Assembly: GCF_036417845.1 (NCBI RefSeq)
Contig: NC_089980.1
Location: forward strand, 110,385,169 to 110,449,168
Length of the DNA: 64,000 nucleotides
From: Apteryx mantelli
Taxonomy: Eukaryota; Chordata; Aves; Apterygiformes; Apterygidae
Direction: 5' to 3'
Positions 47,479 to 60,254 of the stretch are shown piece by piece; the first letter of the stretch is position 1; every line of letters begins with the position of its first letter. Both the position numbers and the translations under genes were made by a program. The notes under the pieces were generated by a model that made no database searches, was not told the origin of the DNA, and worked only from the letters and a program-made list of their open reading frames with translations.

Positions 47479-50400
47479 TGAAGGAAGACAGTGCTATCTA
47501 CTACAGTGTAACTTTCTTAAAGATGTTTGATCAAAATGAGAATGATAATAATACAAAGAGAATCAGTGAAATTAGTTAAATAATATTTGGTCATTCCATT
47601 CCAGGGAATTCTTTGCAATCAAATGGTCTGGAATCTGAACATGAGTGGAGTGCTGATGCTATTCTGTATTCCAGAGTTGTGCCAGTCTGCCCTCAACTAA
47701 TTATTTTCTCTTGCAAATGTGTATACAGCACCATTTATTTTTAAATCTTATCTTGCATCTGAGACTGAATTCATAATTATTGTTACCAGGATTTTTAAGC
47801 CTTATTTCATTTTAAAGTTATTGTAATGTATTGTATTGTGTTAAAAATTAAAAAAACTGTATTAAAATATTTGGAAATTCTGTTACATTTTCGTGTTGAA
47901 TAATTATGAAACTACCTGTGTTTCTCTGAATTATCCTGCATGCTTGCTAGTAACATATGTAGAGATAGGGAAATCATGTTTTTTAACAAATATCATATGC
48001 AAATGGGGTTCCTATTTGATATCATTCTGCCTGATAAGTAGCGTACATTGAAAGTAGTTGTTAAGGGAAAAACTAGCAGGAAATGAAACAGAAGAAAAGA
48101 TAAAATTCCCAGAATGAATAGCTTCAAATGAATTAAGATAGTGTCTGCAGTATCATTTGGGAAGTAATTACTTATTTGGCTCCATCCAGGCTTGCATGTT
48201 TTATTATTCCCAATGCTGGCAGCCTAGGAATTAAGGGGATCCTAAACCTTAAAATGGTATCTTAGGTAAGCTGAAGATCTGGTGTACAAGATTAAACATA
48301 ACTAGGTTGTACAAACAGAGGGTGCTGTTAGCAAGACAAGGTGGCCCTCCTTAACTCAGGAATGGCAATATACTCCACTGCTTTACACTGTATATAGAAA
48401 GTTTAAGATCAGGAAAGGAATCATGCATTGAACTGTTTTGTTGCCTTTTTCAGTCTTAGCTTCCTGATTGTTCAATCTTTGTGTAAAAGAATATGGGTTA
48501 TTAGTAAAATTATTAACTAAGTGATAACATGATTAAAATTAATTTTAAAAAAGCAAATTTATGGCATATGAAGTAATGAAGTGTAGGATAAACACAAGCC
48601 TTTTAACATTCATGTGCAAAAACAAAATAATACAATTTTAATGGCTACTTTTATAGACTAAGAGGTTAAACTTGAATTTCTGTGTTGGAAGATGCATTTT
48701 TCTTAAATGCCTGCATAGATCTAAGCTTATTCATGCGTGTGTTCAAATTGTGCATAGAAATATCTGGTCAGTTTTATTGAGGTTCATTGTTGGAGGGTAT
48801 GAAAGTTATGAAATTGGCCAGCTAAGAGTGACAGGACCATCTGCAGTGCTGGACAGAAGTTTTAAAATTACGAACTACGTTGAAGTCGCATGGAAAAAAT
48901 GAGGTTTACTGCTGAAACAAATGCATCAAGTGAATGTTAGGTCCATATGATATCAGCAGCTTCGTTAAACTTACCAATAAAATGTCCTTACTCAGATCTG
49001 ACCAGTAACGTATCAGTAACTGTTGGTTAATAATGATATTCAGACCTTGAGCCCAGAAGTGATCCTTACAATTGTAGTAAACTTCAGCAGAACATTTTCC
49101 ATGTAAGTAATTTTAAAAATGGTTGATTTGTTGAAGTGCCACAGTAGCATGACTTCTATGGCTTTAAAAGAAATCTCAAAGTACACAGAGAACTTTGATG
49201 GAACCTGGTGTGGCAGGAGACTAGTACTTCATCAACAGCATATACAAATACCAGAGAGTCTTGTTATGTTTAAAAACATTCAATTAAGCAAAAATTGTTA
49301 AAGAGAGCAAAACTGTCATGCTTATTACTAGTTACCATTATAAATATGGCCAAAAAAGGTGAAAGCAGCCTTCCTTTTTAAAACATTCCAGCACTGGAAA
49401 TGGTTACCTTGGCTGTTCACAGATACAGAAGAAAGATCTTGTTTAACATCCTGTTCTTCAGCTAGTCCCTGGCCTTTGTTTCGAAAGTATGTGTTCACTT
49501 TCCAAAACTGCAGAATAAAATCCTTCTGTAGTCACAATGAATCCCATTGAAAAACAAAAGCATTCTGCCCCCCAGATTAACTGAAATTTATCCCAAAACA
49601 TAACATGACACAACATGTCTAGTTCAACTCTTGTAGTTTGAATTAATCTTACTTTGGCATTGAGCAGTGTGTAAGATGACGTTCATTGAATAATCCAGTT
49701 TGAGAGAAACATCGTGATGTGCATAGTTATCTGAGAAATCTTTGGAAGTGCTTTTTTGGAGGCTAAGGTGGGAAGATTCTTTAGATGGTTTGTGGCAGGA
49801 AATTATGATGACAAGATCAGGATACAGGAGGAGGAGAGAGGTCAAAGAAGAGCTTTTGAACACATAAAGCTCAAGGTTAAAAGCAAGTTAGTGGAGAAAG
49901 GCTGGGAGGAAGCTGTACACAGAACATGAAGTAGGGAAAAAGCATCTGCCTGGGAACTTCTGAAACGGCTGGTCTTGCATGCACTGTTCATCGTCTGTTT
50001 TCTCAAGTGCCACCTCTTTCCTGTTCTTGCTCAAGGTCAGCTCCGATTTTCTGGTATCCAGACCCCTTTGTTCATCAGCAGTGCTGCTCACCAGCAGTTT
50101 TGTCAGGTTTATTTCATGACATTTACTGTGTCACCAGTAAAGTTTAGAAAGCAAAGTTAAAGATATCTCTTTATAGCATCCAGGAGGTTTACAGAGGATG
50201 AGAGAAAAAAAGATCCATATCAAAAAGAGTAGTGGAGAAGCACAGAGTGATTACAATGAGTTTGGTGTTCTGATTTTGTGGACAGGTATTTATCTTCTCT
50301 CATTGCTTTAAAGTATGATTTGGCATTTCATAGCGATGTGAATCAGGATTAGACCTCAGACTGTGCTTACTCTGTGGCTATCTGTAGCTCATGTCAGTAG

Positions 50401-52230
50401 CTGAATAGCTTATGAGCACTGGATGCCCCTGCTTTTGATATTCACTTTACAAGTGTTGAAAACCTTTCTTCTACTAGGAAAACTTTAACACACAAGCCTG
50501 CTGAATTTTATACTTCTTTTAAAAGCTTAATAAGGAGTTCTCATAGCTCAGTACTAAGCTTTTTAATAAAATTAAAAGTAGCTATGGATAAGCCTTAGTG
50601 AAATTCATAACTAGACCCAATTATTTTTCAATTAAAAATGAAAAAGGAGATTAAATTTAGATTTTAGATTCTGCAGGCGTAACAGTTGTGGAGTCCAAGT
50701 TAGGTTTCATACTGTTTGGACAGCAGAGGATTCTCTCCATAGGATTGTGCTTATTTTTTGAGCACTTTTTAATCCTAACTTTCACATACCCTGAAATCCA
50801 CAGAAATACCAGAAAGGAGATATCTGTGAAAAATAGCCATACTTTATCTGCCATTCTATTACTACTGGGTTAAGAGCCTACAGAGTTGCAAAACTAATAT
50901 TTAATTTAGAGCAAATTATGGAAATCTGTTTCTTTTATCTTTGTGTTTGATGTCAAAAATAGGCCAGAAAACCTTAGGGCAGGCTTTTGTAACTATTTCA
51001 AAATACAGGGGATTCTTCTCAGTCCTTGACCTAAGCATTCACTATTGTTACTTTGGTAACTTTCCTAATAGCATCAAAAGGCTGTAGTAATAATAACATA
51101 GGATAACATTTATAGAGGTATATGTCATTATTGAAGTTTGTTAGAGTGATGGATAATACAAATGGAATATATTTCAGTAAATAAAATGCAGTTGTAACTG
51201 GTAAGTATTTAACAGTGGTCATCATGATGGAAGTGAAAATTGCTTTATAATTGCATATTAGTTAACTTTGCAGCATTCTAGGATGGATAAGTTTATTCCC
51301 ATCTAATTCATAAGGAAAATCAGTCATGAGTTTTTCTGAAATACTGAGCCAGTCACTGATTCTTCAGGTAAAGGTTCTCAGCCTATGCTCGTTAACTCGC
51401 ATTTTCTAAAAGGTAGGTTATACTGCTGAGACATATTAGTTGTTGGTGACGCATTTGATAAGTGTATCAATGTATGTAATTCAATGTTTCCAAGTACTTG
51501 TAAATACAGTAATTTTTAAAAATTGTCTGTAGACATTTTTATGCCAATGATAGGCTGAAATAGTGCTCAGATTTAACCTTATGATATGTTGCTCAAGACT
51601 GTTATATTATGTTATTTAAATCTCTTAAATCCTATTAGTGCCAAGAGGAAATGCCTCAGAGCCAATCTGGTTTTCAATGCAAACAAAATGCAGGCATCCT
51701 ACTCCAGAACAAATTACCCTGTGAACGTTTATCACTGTAAAGATTGATCACAGAAAAGATGTAATTTTTAAGAGTTTTATGGAAAGAAGGGAAAGGAACT
51801 GAGCTAACTGTAAGATCAGAGCAATTTCATGTCTGTCTTCTACTTAATTTGGGAGAAATATTAGTGGCTTTCTTAGTCACTGGCACCTAAGAATCAATAA
51901 CAGTTCAATTAAAGAAATTATACTAATCATTATAGGTTTCACTGGGAACAAGATTGTTCCTTAAATAGTAAACTGGAAGCATCTTTATGTGATTCACTTT
52001 GTTGCTCTCTTGTGACCTTCTTAGAGAAACAGTGCTATTATCACCTAAACATTTATTTCTATATTAAAGAATAAAAATGTTATATCATTCCCTTTCCGTG
52101 TATAATCATTGTAAGCAATCCCTATGCTGTTGACCAGACTACAAAGGAGAGTGCTTTCCTTCCATCATTTAATATGAAATTATACAACATGAGATAATGA
52201 GTTCAACAGAAGACATTAAGAAACGCCACC
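47479..52230. other. Intronic sequence without recognised features
   Basis: AT-rich. No exon, RNA gene or clear repeat was seen. Confidence 0.5.
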
Positions 52231-52310
52231 TTCTTTTCCAAAATAGCCTAGTGGTGAGAGCAGTCTTTGCAGAGTTAGTAGATTTGTGTTTATATCCCTT
52301 CAGACTGAAC
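52231..52310 (+). mobile_element. Possible tRNA-derived SINE head
   Basis: TAGCCTAGTGG (52244-52254) fully matches the RNA polymerase III A box, and GAGAGC follows as in tRNAs. TGTTTATATCC (52287-52297) matches the B box at 7 of 10 scored positions, 33 bp downstream. There is no cloverleaf, so it is a SINE head or tRNA relic and not a working tRNA. Confidence 0.4.
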
Positions 52311-52626
52311 AGGAAATTAATCTATGAAGGAGATTCTGTCTGCCTAAAACCCTCCAAATGGCAGTTTGGTTCCCCTAATTTCCAGCTTTGCCTAACTCTA
52401 GCACTGGGCACTTCCCTGCGAAGTGTGGAAGCTTTCTGATCATATTACTGTGGTCGTTCACAAATGCATAGAAAGGCTTGCCTGAGGGAAATAACTGCCT
52501 GTATCCTCTGTACAGCCCAGTACAGCTCAGGCTTACGTGGACAACCACTGCACACTAAGTGCAGAAATCAGATGTCATCAGGTTTATAGCTACTGCTAGC
52601 CATCAGTTATGGGGGAGATGAAGGTA

Positions 52627-52680
52627 CCTTCTTTTTGCACGATAGCCTAGCAGCTATAGCAGGCCAGATTCCTTGGTCTC
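52627..52680 (+). repeat. Second diverged copy of the SINE-like head
   Basis: CCTTCTTTTTGCACGATAGC followed by CTAGCAGCTATAGCAG aligns with 52230-52263 (the part leading into and over the A box) at about two thirds of positions, 400 bp downstream in the same orientation. No B box can be recognised. Confidence 0.3.
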
Positions 52681-52998
52681 CCAAGAAATATCTCAAGATG
52701 ATGTTGGATATAGGCCCTTTTCAGCAGAGTTGACTTCAAGTGCTGCCACTAATGAACTATTATATAAAAATGGTTACCAGTGCTATCTTCTTACCCCAGA
52801 ATTATGTCCTGTGGGAATGTAGGTAGTGCGTAGATGCCCAGTGTAGAGGAATAGGCACAGAAATCAAGTGGATTGGATTTCCTCTTACTCTAGCCAGCTT
52901 GTGAGTAGAGAAGGAAAGTTGTGGAATATTATGTGGAATACCCATTTTTGCAGGTCTTCCATTGCATGTGCTTCTTTCCACTGACTGGAGAGGAAATT

Positions 52999-53020
52999 TA
53001 GATGCCTATTAGATGCCTAT
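52999..53020 (+). repeat. 11-bp tandem duplication
   Basis: TAGATGCCTAT occurs twice head to tail without mismatch. Confidence 0.85.
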
Positions 53021-56000
53021 TTTAGGACATTTAGGATGTTAGCTGCCAGAGCTACTTATCCAAAGTTTTCCACATCTTGTGCATGTGCTGTAATTATTGA
53101 GCTATTGAAATAGAAGAGCAGTAGTTGCTTTTGCTACACTTACTTTTGAGAATCTAGCCTTCGCTAACTACAAAGAGTTAATCAACACACATATTTCAGT
53201 GTCAGTTTTGAAATGTATAGGTCTTTGACTTTTATTTAATATGTACTTAATGCCCTAATGTCTTCTCAGGGTAAAGGCTACTACTTTCTCAAGGGTGGAT
53301 AGTTTAAGAAATGTTTATTAAATGTTTATTAAATTAATGTTAAATTTAAGAAGTGTTGGGTTCTAGGCACTGATTTGCGCTCATTTTGCATTCATAACAG
53401 TGCAGTAATCAGTAAAGATGCTAATGCTTGCAGAGCCAATGGCAAAGCACTGTTCTAGGTTTGATAATAGTGCTGTCAAAGCCTGAACCATCTAACCAGG
53501 CTACCTCAGAATTTTATCCAACACAGACAATTGCGCATAATTAAAAATACCTTTGATTCTTTCTTGCTCTACTACTTAGTCTGTCTGTGATGGCATAGTA
53601 CTAGATTCACTGCATCTTAATCATTTTTCTTTGAAAAGTATTCCTTTATGTTGGAAACATAGGCTTGTGATTTTAGCGACATGTTAAGAAGCTTCCAAGA
53701 TATTTTATATATAGTTCTAAGGTAAGCACTGGAAAGAATTCAGTTTGAAGAATGACTGAATGCAGAACTTGTGGAAAAGAAACAGTGACAATAACTAGAG
53801 CAAAGGCTCAGAAGGCAGATCTGTAAAGAGCTTAGTGAAAGGGAGTTCTCTGAAGTGATACGTTACTTCAGCAAATTTGGGAACTATTGTTACTTCAACC
53901 TATTAAGATGCTAAAATTACTTTGCCTCTCTAAGTGAATACTCAGATACTCTTTTATTGTTCAACAGTGTGTTTTTACTAATTCTCACATGTGGAAATGT
54001 TCTAAATTTCCACTAAGTTTTGCATTTTTTCCACATGAAAAATTTGACTTTTATCTTCATACACATTAATGTTTCAAGTTAATATTTCTCAAGTGTGTAT
54101 TTTATGAATGTATTGATTTATCAAGGACATTTACATATCTCTTGGAACAGTGTTTGTTAGCTGTTACTGCCCGTCCAATGACAGTACGTGCAATATATTA
54201 TATTACAAAAGTGCCATGCAAATTTTGGCTAAATAAAAATGTCTCAACAGCATAAAATATTAAAAAATATGCTGAATTACAAGGAAATAAGTCTCTTAGA
54301 AAAGTCAGAGATCCTCTGCATCTCTGTGCCCTAAACTGAACCAAATATGTTTATATAAGATTCCTTACAAAAGTTTGTCCAGCTTGAATAGTAGGTGAGG
54401 GAGATTCCACAGCCTCTTCTCCTAAATAATCTATGCCACTATTATTTTGGAGAAATACTTATTCTCCAATGATAGCTTTTTTGCAGAGACCTTCTATATA
54501 GTTTAAACTATTGTCATTCCTTTATTCAGTTTTGCATCTTTGATTTCTTGTGCTTGGCTCCCTCAGTGTAGTTTGGAAAGCACAGTTATAAAACTTTATT
54601 CCTCAAACATGTGGTGTGTACTGGTCAGTTTAGGAGTTATATTTTCCAGTTTTTGGTAGATTAATGGGTATGCATCATACTGTTTGCATATGAACTTATT
54701 AGACAGATGGTTGGACATGTGTATTTTCAGTTGAATATATGTTAATGAAAATGTTCTATTGCAGACATCAATCAAAAAATATGTGGATTTGGGACATTCT
54801 TGGGAGAATTTTAATTCCATAAAATGAATTGGTACTTTGTGATATGCATGACCCTTCTCCTGTAAGTTTTATGAAATTTTAAATAAATTTACAATTAATT
54901 GCAGCATGATTAAATTCCAACGTGTTATATATAAAAAATGAACTTGACAACCTCCTTGAAAATTCAGGCTTCTCAAATAAACTGGACAAGTCAATTCAAT
55001 GCTGCTTCTGGTCATTGGCAGCTCTAATGCTTTTTAGCTGATGAGAATCTCAACAAAAAATGGTGTTGTAGACTTGTGTATGTGCATGAATATAATACAA
55101 CAAAAGTTGAAGAGGAGAAAGCTTGCAAAAAAAGAACAGTTTAGGTTATTCATAATCCAGATGATGCTAACAAAATGAGAATATTTAGTTGGTGTATATT
55201 GGAAAACAGAATAAACAGCCATTACATTGTAAATTACTTTTGTACCTGTCTCTCATATGTGTCTTTTCACACTTAGCCTGAATTTCAGTGTGCACATTTC
55301 TGTGACCTTTGGGATAGCCAGGGAGACGCCAGTGAGGGCTGTTGTGCAGGTGTTGGCTACTCCTTGCTCCAGTTGCAGCAAGAGTTTCTGAAGTCATTTT
55401 TGCAGTTGCAGCTAAAATCAAGCTAAAATAAGCGCAAGACTATACAAGGCAGTTAAGTCCTGCAGCCTGGTCTGGCTAGTTATTGTTGTAAAACTGAAGG
55501 CCTGTTGCTAGCACTTAGCAATGCCAAATTTATGGAGCGTAGGGCTGTGCCACCACTGGGTTGTGATGTTAAAGAGGATCTAGTCAGAAATTTAGGACTG
55601 GGATGTACAAATTTGTCCTCAGATTATATTAATAGAGATATTTCAGGAATATTTTTATCTTTATAGTTAAAAATAAGATACCTGTAAAATAAATATTTTT
55701 TTAGTGACAGGAAAGCTGAAGAGTGAAAAATGAGAGGGAAGCATGTAAGAGTCAGAGGATAGTGGGGAGGAGTAGGAATGTGAGAAAAGCCAAAAAAAAA
55801 AGAGAGGGAGAGAGGATCCTGTGAGGCTGGAAAACTAGTGCTGAATAGAAACGGCACCTGAGGTCAGGAGACCTGTTCCAGAGTGTTAATCCTGTGCCTG
55901 TATTTGCATTTCAGGGCTCTCTTTTCCAGAGCCTGCATTCACCTCCCTGTCTGTACCATTTGATCACTGTATAGCTGTCACCCTTCTCATGCATTTCTGC

Positions 56001-56580
56001 TATCTGCTCTGCCTCAAGGCTTTCGGAGGTGACTGAGTTCTGCTTGTGCCCTATGGAACCACAGTATACATAATAAGGAGTAACATGAGAACAAATGTCT
56101 TTAAAAATAAATTTAATTTGAGATGACAAATGCTTTATTCATTAACTATATCACTATTTCATGGTGTCATTAGAAGATGGAGAACCTTAATAGCGCATTT
56201 CCATAATTCAGACTGAATGGATTACTTCTAAGACTGGCTTTAGCCTAAGACTGTTTGAACATTGATGTTTGTTTGTTAATAATGACGTTGTTGTCATTTT
56301 TATTATCCTTGATCAACATAAAGTCCTAGAAATTTCCTAACTTCTCTCATTGACTTTTAATAAGTTTATCTTTATTGTGGCATGTGTCTGCATTTAATTC
56401 ACTGGTGGGTTTTTTTTCTTAAGAAATATTTTTTCTCCTTATTAATAAATGTGTCACCAGTTATTCTGCTCATTTTACTTTGACATTTACTTTAAGGTCA
56501 TGTATTTTGTAGGTTGATTGTTTCTTCAGAACTCTTGATACCAATGAAAGATATGTTTAAATGAATTTATATTGTATATG

Positions 56581-56606
56581 TACATGTATACATGCATATA
56601 CATGTA
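56581..56606. repeat. Perfect 10-bp inverted repeat in an AT/CATG-rich tract
   Basis: TACATGTATA (56581-56590) and TATACATGTA (56597-56606) are exact inverses around CATGCA. It lies in an alternating-base stretch, so chance slippage could have made it. Confidence 0.65.
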
Positions 56607-58897
56607 TATTTAAGCAATGTTTATAAAGATTGCTGATCAGCTCTCAAGAAATGATGTGAAATAAGTGTGATGTCACATTTCTATGCTTCTCAGTTATTTA
56701 TATAATGATGTATACACCTGAGATGATGAGGTTCATAATTGTTCAAGGAATAATTAACATATTCAGAATTTAGTACCCTAACATTGTGTTTCAGCATTGG
56801 TTCACATTGGACAGCCAAAATATTTTGGAATATATTCATCTATTCAACAATGCATATATTCATTATGAAAAATGTCATATTAATGTTTATAAGAAATATT
56901 TATAACATCACACTGTAAAGAATTCATCAGAAGGCAATCAAGACAGATTAGTGGCTGAGAAGTATGTAAAAATAGCAATGCAATTTATTTCAACCTTATC
57001 ACAAATAAACATAAGTAAATGCTTTTTTAATAAAACATAGACCTGCTGCCATTTGGAAAGAGAAAAACATACAGTAGCTAAATTATGTTCATTGAACTTG
57101 CTCAGTCTGATGATGAGAGCTGAGATGAAAATTAAGTGATCAACAGTGTAGATTCCAAATCGTAAAGCATGTTCTGACACTTCATTAATATCTGTTGTTA
57201 TGCTGCTGACTATACCATGAGATGCTTGCTGGATAAACATAAACAGATATAGCAGGCTTTAAGCTACTGACTTAACATTTTTTGCTCAAACTTTGATAGT
57301 CAGTGTTTTGCTTTGCTTTTTAAATAATTTTTCTTGGAATTTTATTAAATAGAAAGTTTTTTTAAACACAACTTTTTCCACAGTACGATTGAGTCTTGTA
57401 GGAAGACAAATGAGTAGGATTATATGGTACTGAGTGTACACATGCTGTTTTTGAAGTAGGTAGGCTTACTTACACTCATTTATCCTCTGTGATCCTAGAC
57501 ACTGTGCGAAACCAGCTTTTAGAGGCTACTAGAGATCACCTAAGCATTGTCTCTTCCAGAACGGTTGCTAAAATTCACTTTTTTGTTCCAGCTTGCTGTC
57601 CTCACCATGTAGGCATACAAGGGATGAGATGTATAATCTTTACTCATTTGACTGTTCTTTGATCAGTGTATCTTCAGGTTTCTTTACATCTGTTTGTGAT
57701 GTGGCATGTAAATTGTTATAGTTCCATTAAAAGTATGAAAATCCATACTAGCTGAAGGTAGAGTTTCTAAAATCTATCGTGGGCCATGACTCCATAGAGA
57801 TACACTGATATTTGAAAATCTACATCTTTTTTGTTGAAATATCTCTGTATCAGCTTTTTCAGGAATCAAATTGTGAGTAACATGGACAACAAATGCCCTT
57901 TTAACAGACACATTTCTGCATACTAAGAAAGTTTTTAAAGTAAAAGTATTGATTAACATATTGTACTTGATAAAAGAAAGATATAAAGGCAGTGATCAAA
58001 TAACAGATCTGTTATTCAAAGTCTCATGTGAAGGAATATATATTGCCATTCTTTACCTCTCTTTGGCTCAAATGCGAGTCTTTGCATTTTGCATTAGTTT
58101 GTATTCCAGCCTTTGCTATTTAAGTGACATTGACCTTAAAATAGAGTTATTTATCTGTATGGTATCCTTATCACTAGAAGGTAAACAGAACACATACAGG
58201 ACTTGGAATACCTGGGAAGAATTCTGATTTTGCTTAGGGGATCCTGGAAGACTATACTACAGTATAGATGGCTGTAGAATACCACCCACTTAACAGTTAT
58301 ATCATACTCTTCACTGAAAACCAGGTAGCATTGAGGGTGCAGGTATCTTTTAGATCTTATAGAGTAACTTTTAAAAAGCACATTTAAATTTTAGAAAAAG
58401 AAAATACCCAAGATACAGAAGAGACTTCCGTCTGGGTGGACTGCCAGTTTTTGTCATGATCATGTTGGCTTCATTTTGACATGCCTGCCATTATGCTCTG
58501 CTCAGGTTATTTTATGTCTCCTATCACTGTAGAATCTTTCGCCTCTTTATTTGAAGACTATTTGAAGGGACTAACATTTACTGTGAGGTCCTTTTCTTCT
58601 TTCTGCATTAGCCATGATTTAATCAGTTTTGGACTATGACAAACACAACACAGTTCAGCATAATTCATAGCACTGGCTATATATCTGACAGCTATAATGT
58701 TCACATTAGTTTTTTTTGTATTTTATTTATGCATCGTGCCTAGCTAATAGCAAGAGCGCGCTATTAAAATGTTTACTCATGCTTCCTTCAACTTGCTTCT
58801 TTACATTTACAGTTCTAACACAATTACTATAAATAAATATCTTTCTCTAAGCCAAAAAAATTGGTGATCATTAGCCTATTAGTATATTTTCCATTTG

Positions 58898-58915
58898 AAT
58901 CTTGAATTCAAGATT
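58898..58915. repeat. Perfect 18-bp palindrome
   Basis: AATCTTGAATTCAAGATT is its own reverse complement, centred on an EcoRI-type GAATTC. Confidence 0.7.
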
Positions 58916-60097
58916 AATTTAAGTTGAACACATAGTGCTCATATTTTCTGCCTCAGTTCAATATGAGTTTATACACAATAAGCATCTGGATTTATTTACG
59001 TTCCTCAGCAATCCTTATGCAAAATACAAAGATTATTTAAGGCAACCATTTGATAGCCCAGTAAAAGTATTTCAGAACACTGAATGACATTTTGAAAAGT
59101 ACTTACTTTTATTTATGAAACCAAGAATTCCATCATGTCTGATGATCTTTGGTTTTAAAAATAACTTAAAACAGTCACAGTAGAAAGCATGTCCCAGTAG
59201 TGTAAGGGGTGATGATGTACTTCATTTCTAATTTTCGCTGATACTGTACCTGCAATACCTTACATTATATAAAATAGTTTTGAGAGCTCTAATCATTATC
59301 ATTAAGAATTTAGAGTTGTGCTTATACTGTCAGCTTTTCATGTTGAATAATGGAGATTTGTAAGAAATAAGTAAATATGTCCTAGAAGTATTTCTTCATC
59401 ATTTTGCCTGCTCTGCCCATATTATATATACAGAAGATTTTAATTTGCTGGCAGGAAAAAGGAGCAAAACATGATGATAAGATGTGCCTGAATTATAAAT
59501 AAAACTAATGACTGAATTTATTTAATAGAACATGCTTATTAAAATTCTGCTGTGAAAAGGTTTAATTTGTTAGCATCTGCTTTTAGGACTTAATTCAAAT
59601 AGGGGAGAAACTTCCTAAAATTAGGAATTGCTTTTGCTGGCAGTGCATAATGCAATGCAAGATTAATATTTATCAGTTGCTAATGGTATATGAGCTTAAT
59701 CTCAGGTTCTTAGAAGAGAGTATCACATTGCTTTCACTGCCAAAATGCATGTGAGGTGATGCAGGGGGCTACCCAGAACCAAGGGTATCAGGAGAGAATG
59801 CTGGTTCACTCCCTTCTTTTTCTGCCGTAGACACTCAGGTGAGCAACATAAGATCAGTCTAGCTTATCTATCCATCCAGCTAATTTTCTCATGCAGACTG
59901 TTTTCTTCTCTCATTACTTGCACTTTCTTCTCTCTGTTTGACACCTTAAATCTGCCTTATTCGCGTTGCTGCAAAATGCTTCTGAAGTGATAAGCTTCCT
60001 AATAGGTAGTGTCCTTTCTCTGAGTTTCATCACTCATTTTCTAACTTCTTTTTACACCAGATGGTATTTATTTAAACTTTCAGTCTCTTCGTAGCAT

Positions 60098-60123
60098 ATT
60101 CTCTGATCAGGAGATCAGAGAAT
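60098..60123. repeat. Perfect 11-bp stem, 4-base loop hairpin
   Basis: ATTCTCTGATC and GATCAGAGAAT are exact inverses around AGGA. They lie in a pyrimidine-rich stretch; no run of T follows that would suggest a transcribed small RNA. Confidence 0.7.
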
Positions 60124-60213
60124 CCCCACTCAACCATTCATGGCTCATTACTGAGATGGCTTCTGCCAGCTAAGGTCTGCCTGCTAAGCCAACCTTCATC
60201 ACCCTTGTTCTAA

Positions 60214-60254
60214 TTTCTCAAGGAATGAGAAAGGAATTTTCTTTCTCAAGGAAA
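60214..60254. repeat. Short direct and inverted repeat cluster
   Basis: TTTCTCAAGGAA occurs at 60214-60225 and 60243-60254; between them TGAGAAAGGA is inverse to the following TTTCTTTCTCA. Low complexity. Confidence 0.5.

Larger units (their letters stand above)
52681..58897. other. Intronic sequence without recognised genes
   Basis: It holds an 11-bp TAGATGCCTAT tandem (52999-53020), short AATGTTTATTA tandems near 53310 and a hairpin at 56581-56606. A SINE-like phrase (TCAGGAGACCTG, then TTAATCC) lies at about 55864-55890, too worn to call. No exon was seen. Confidence 0.45.

Noticed and set aside
52244..52297. Functional tRNA gene
   Set aside because: The A box is good and the B box weak, but no acceptor, anticodon or T-arm pairing can be drawn. 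It is treated as a SINE or tRNA relic.
56571..56610. Cruciform as a distinct element
   Set aside because: It lies inside an alternating TA/CATG-type tract, where inverted repeats arise by slippage. It is listed as a simple repeat only.
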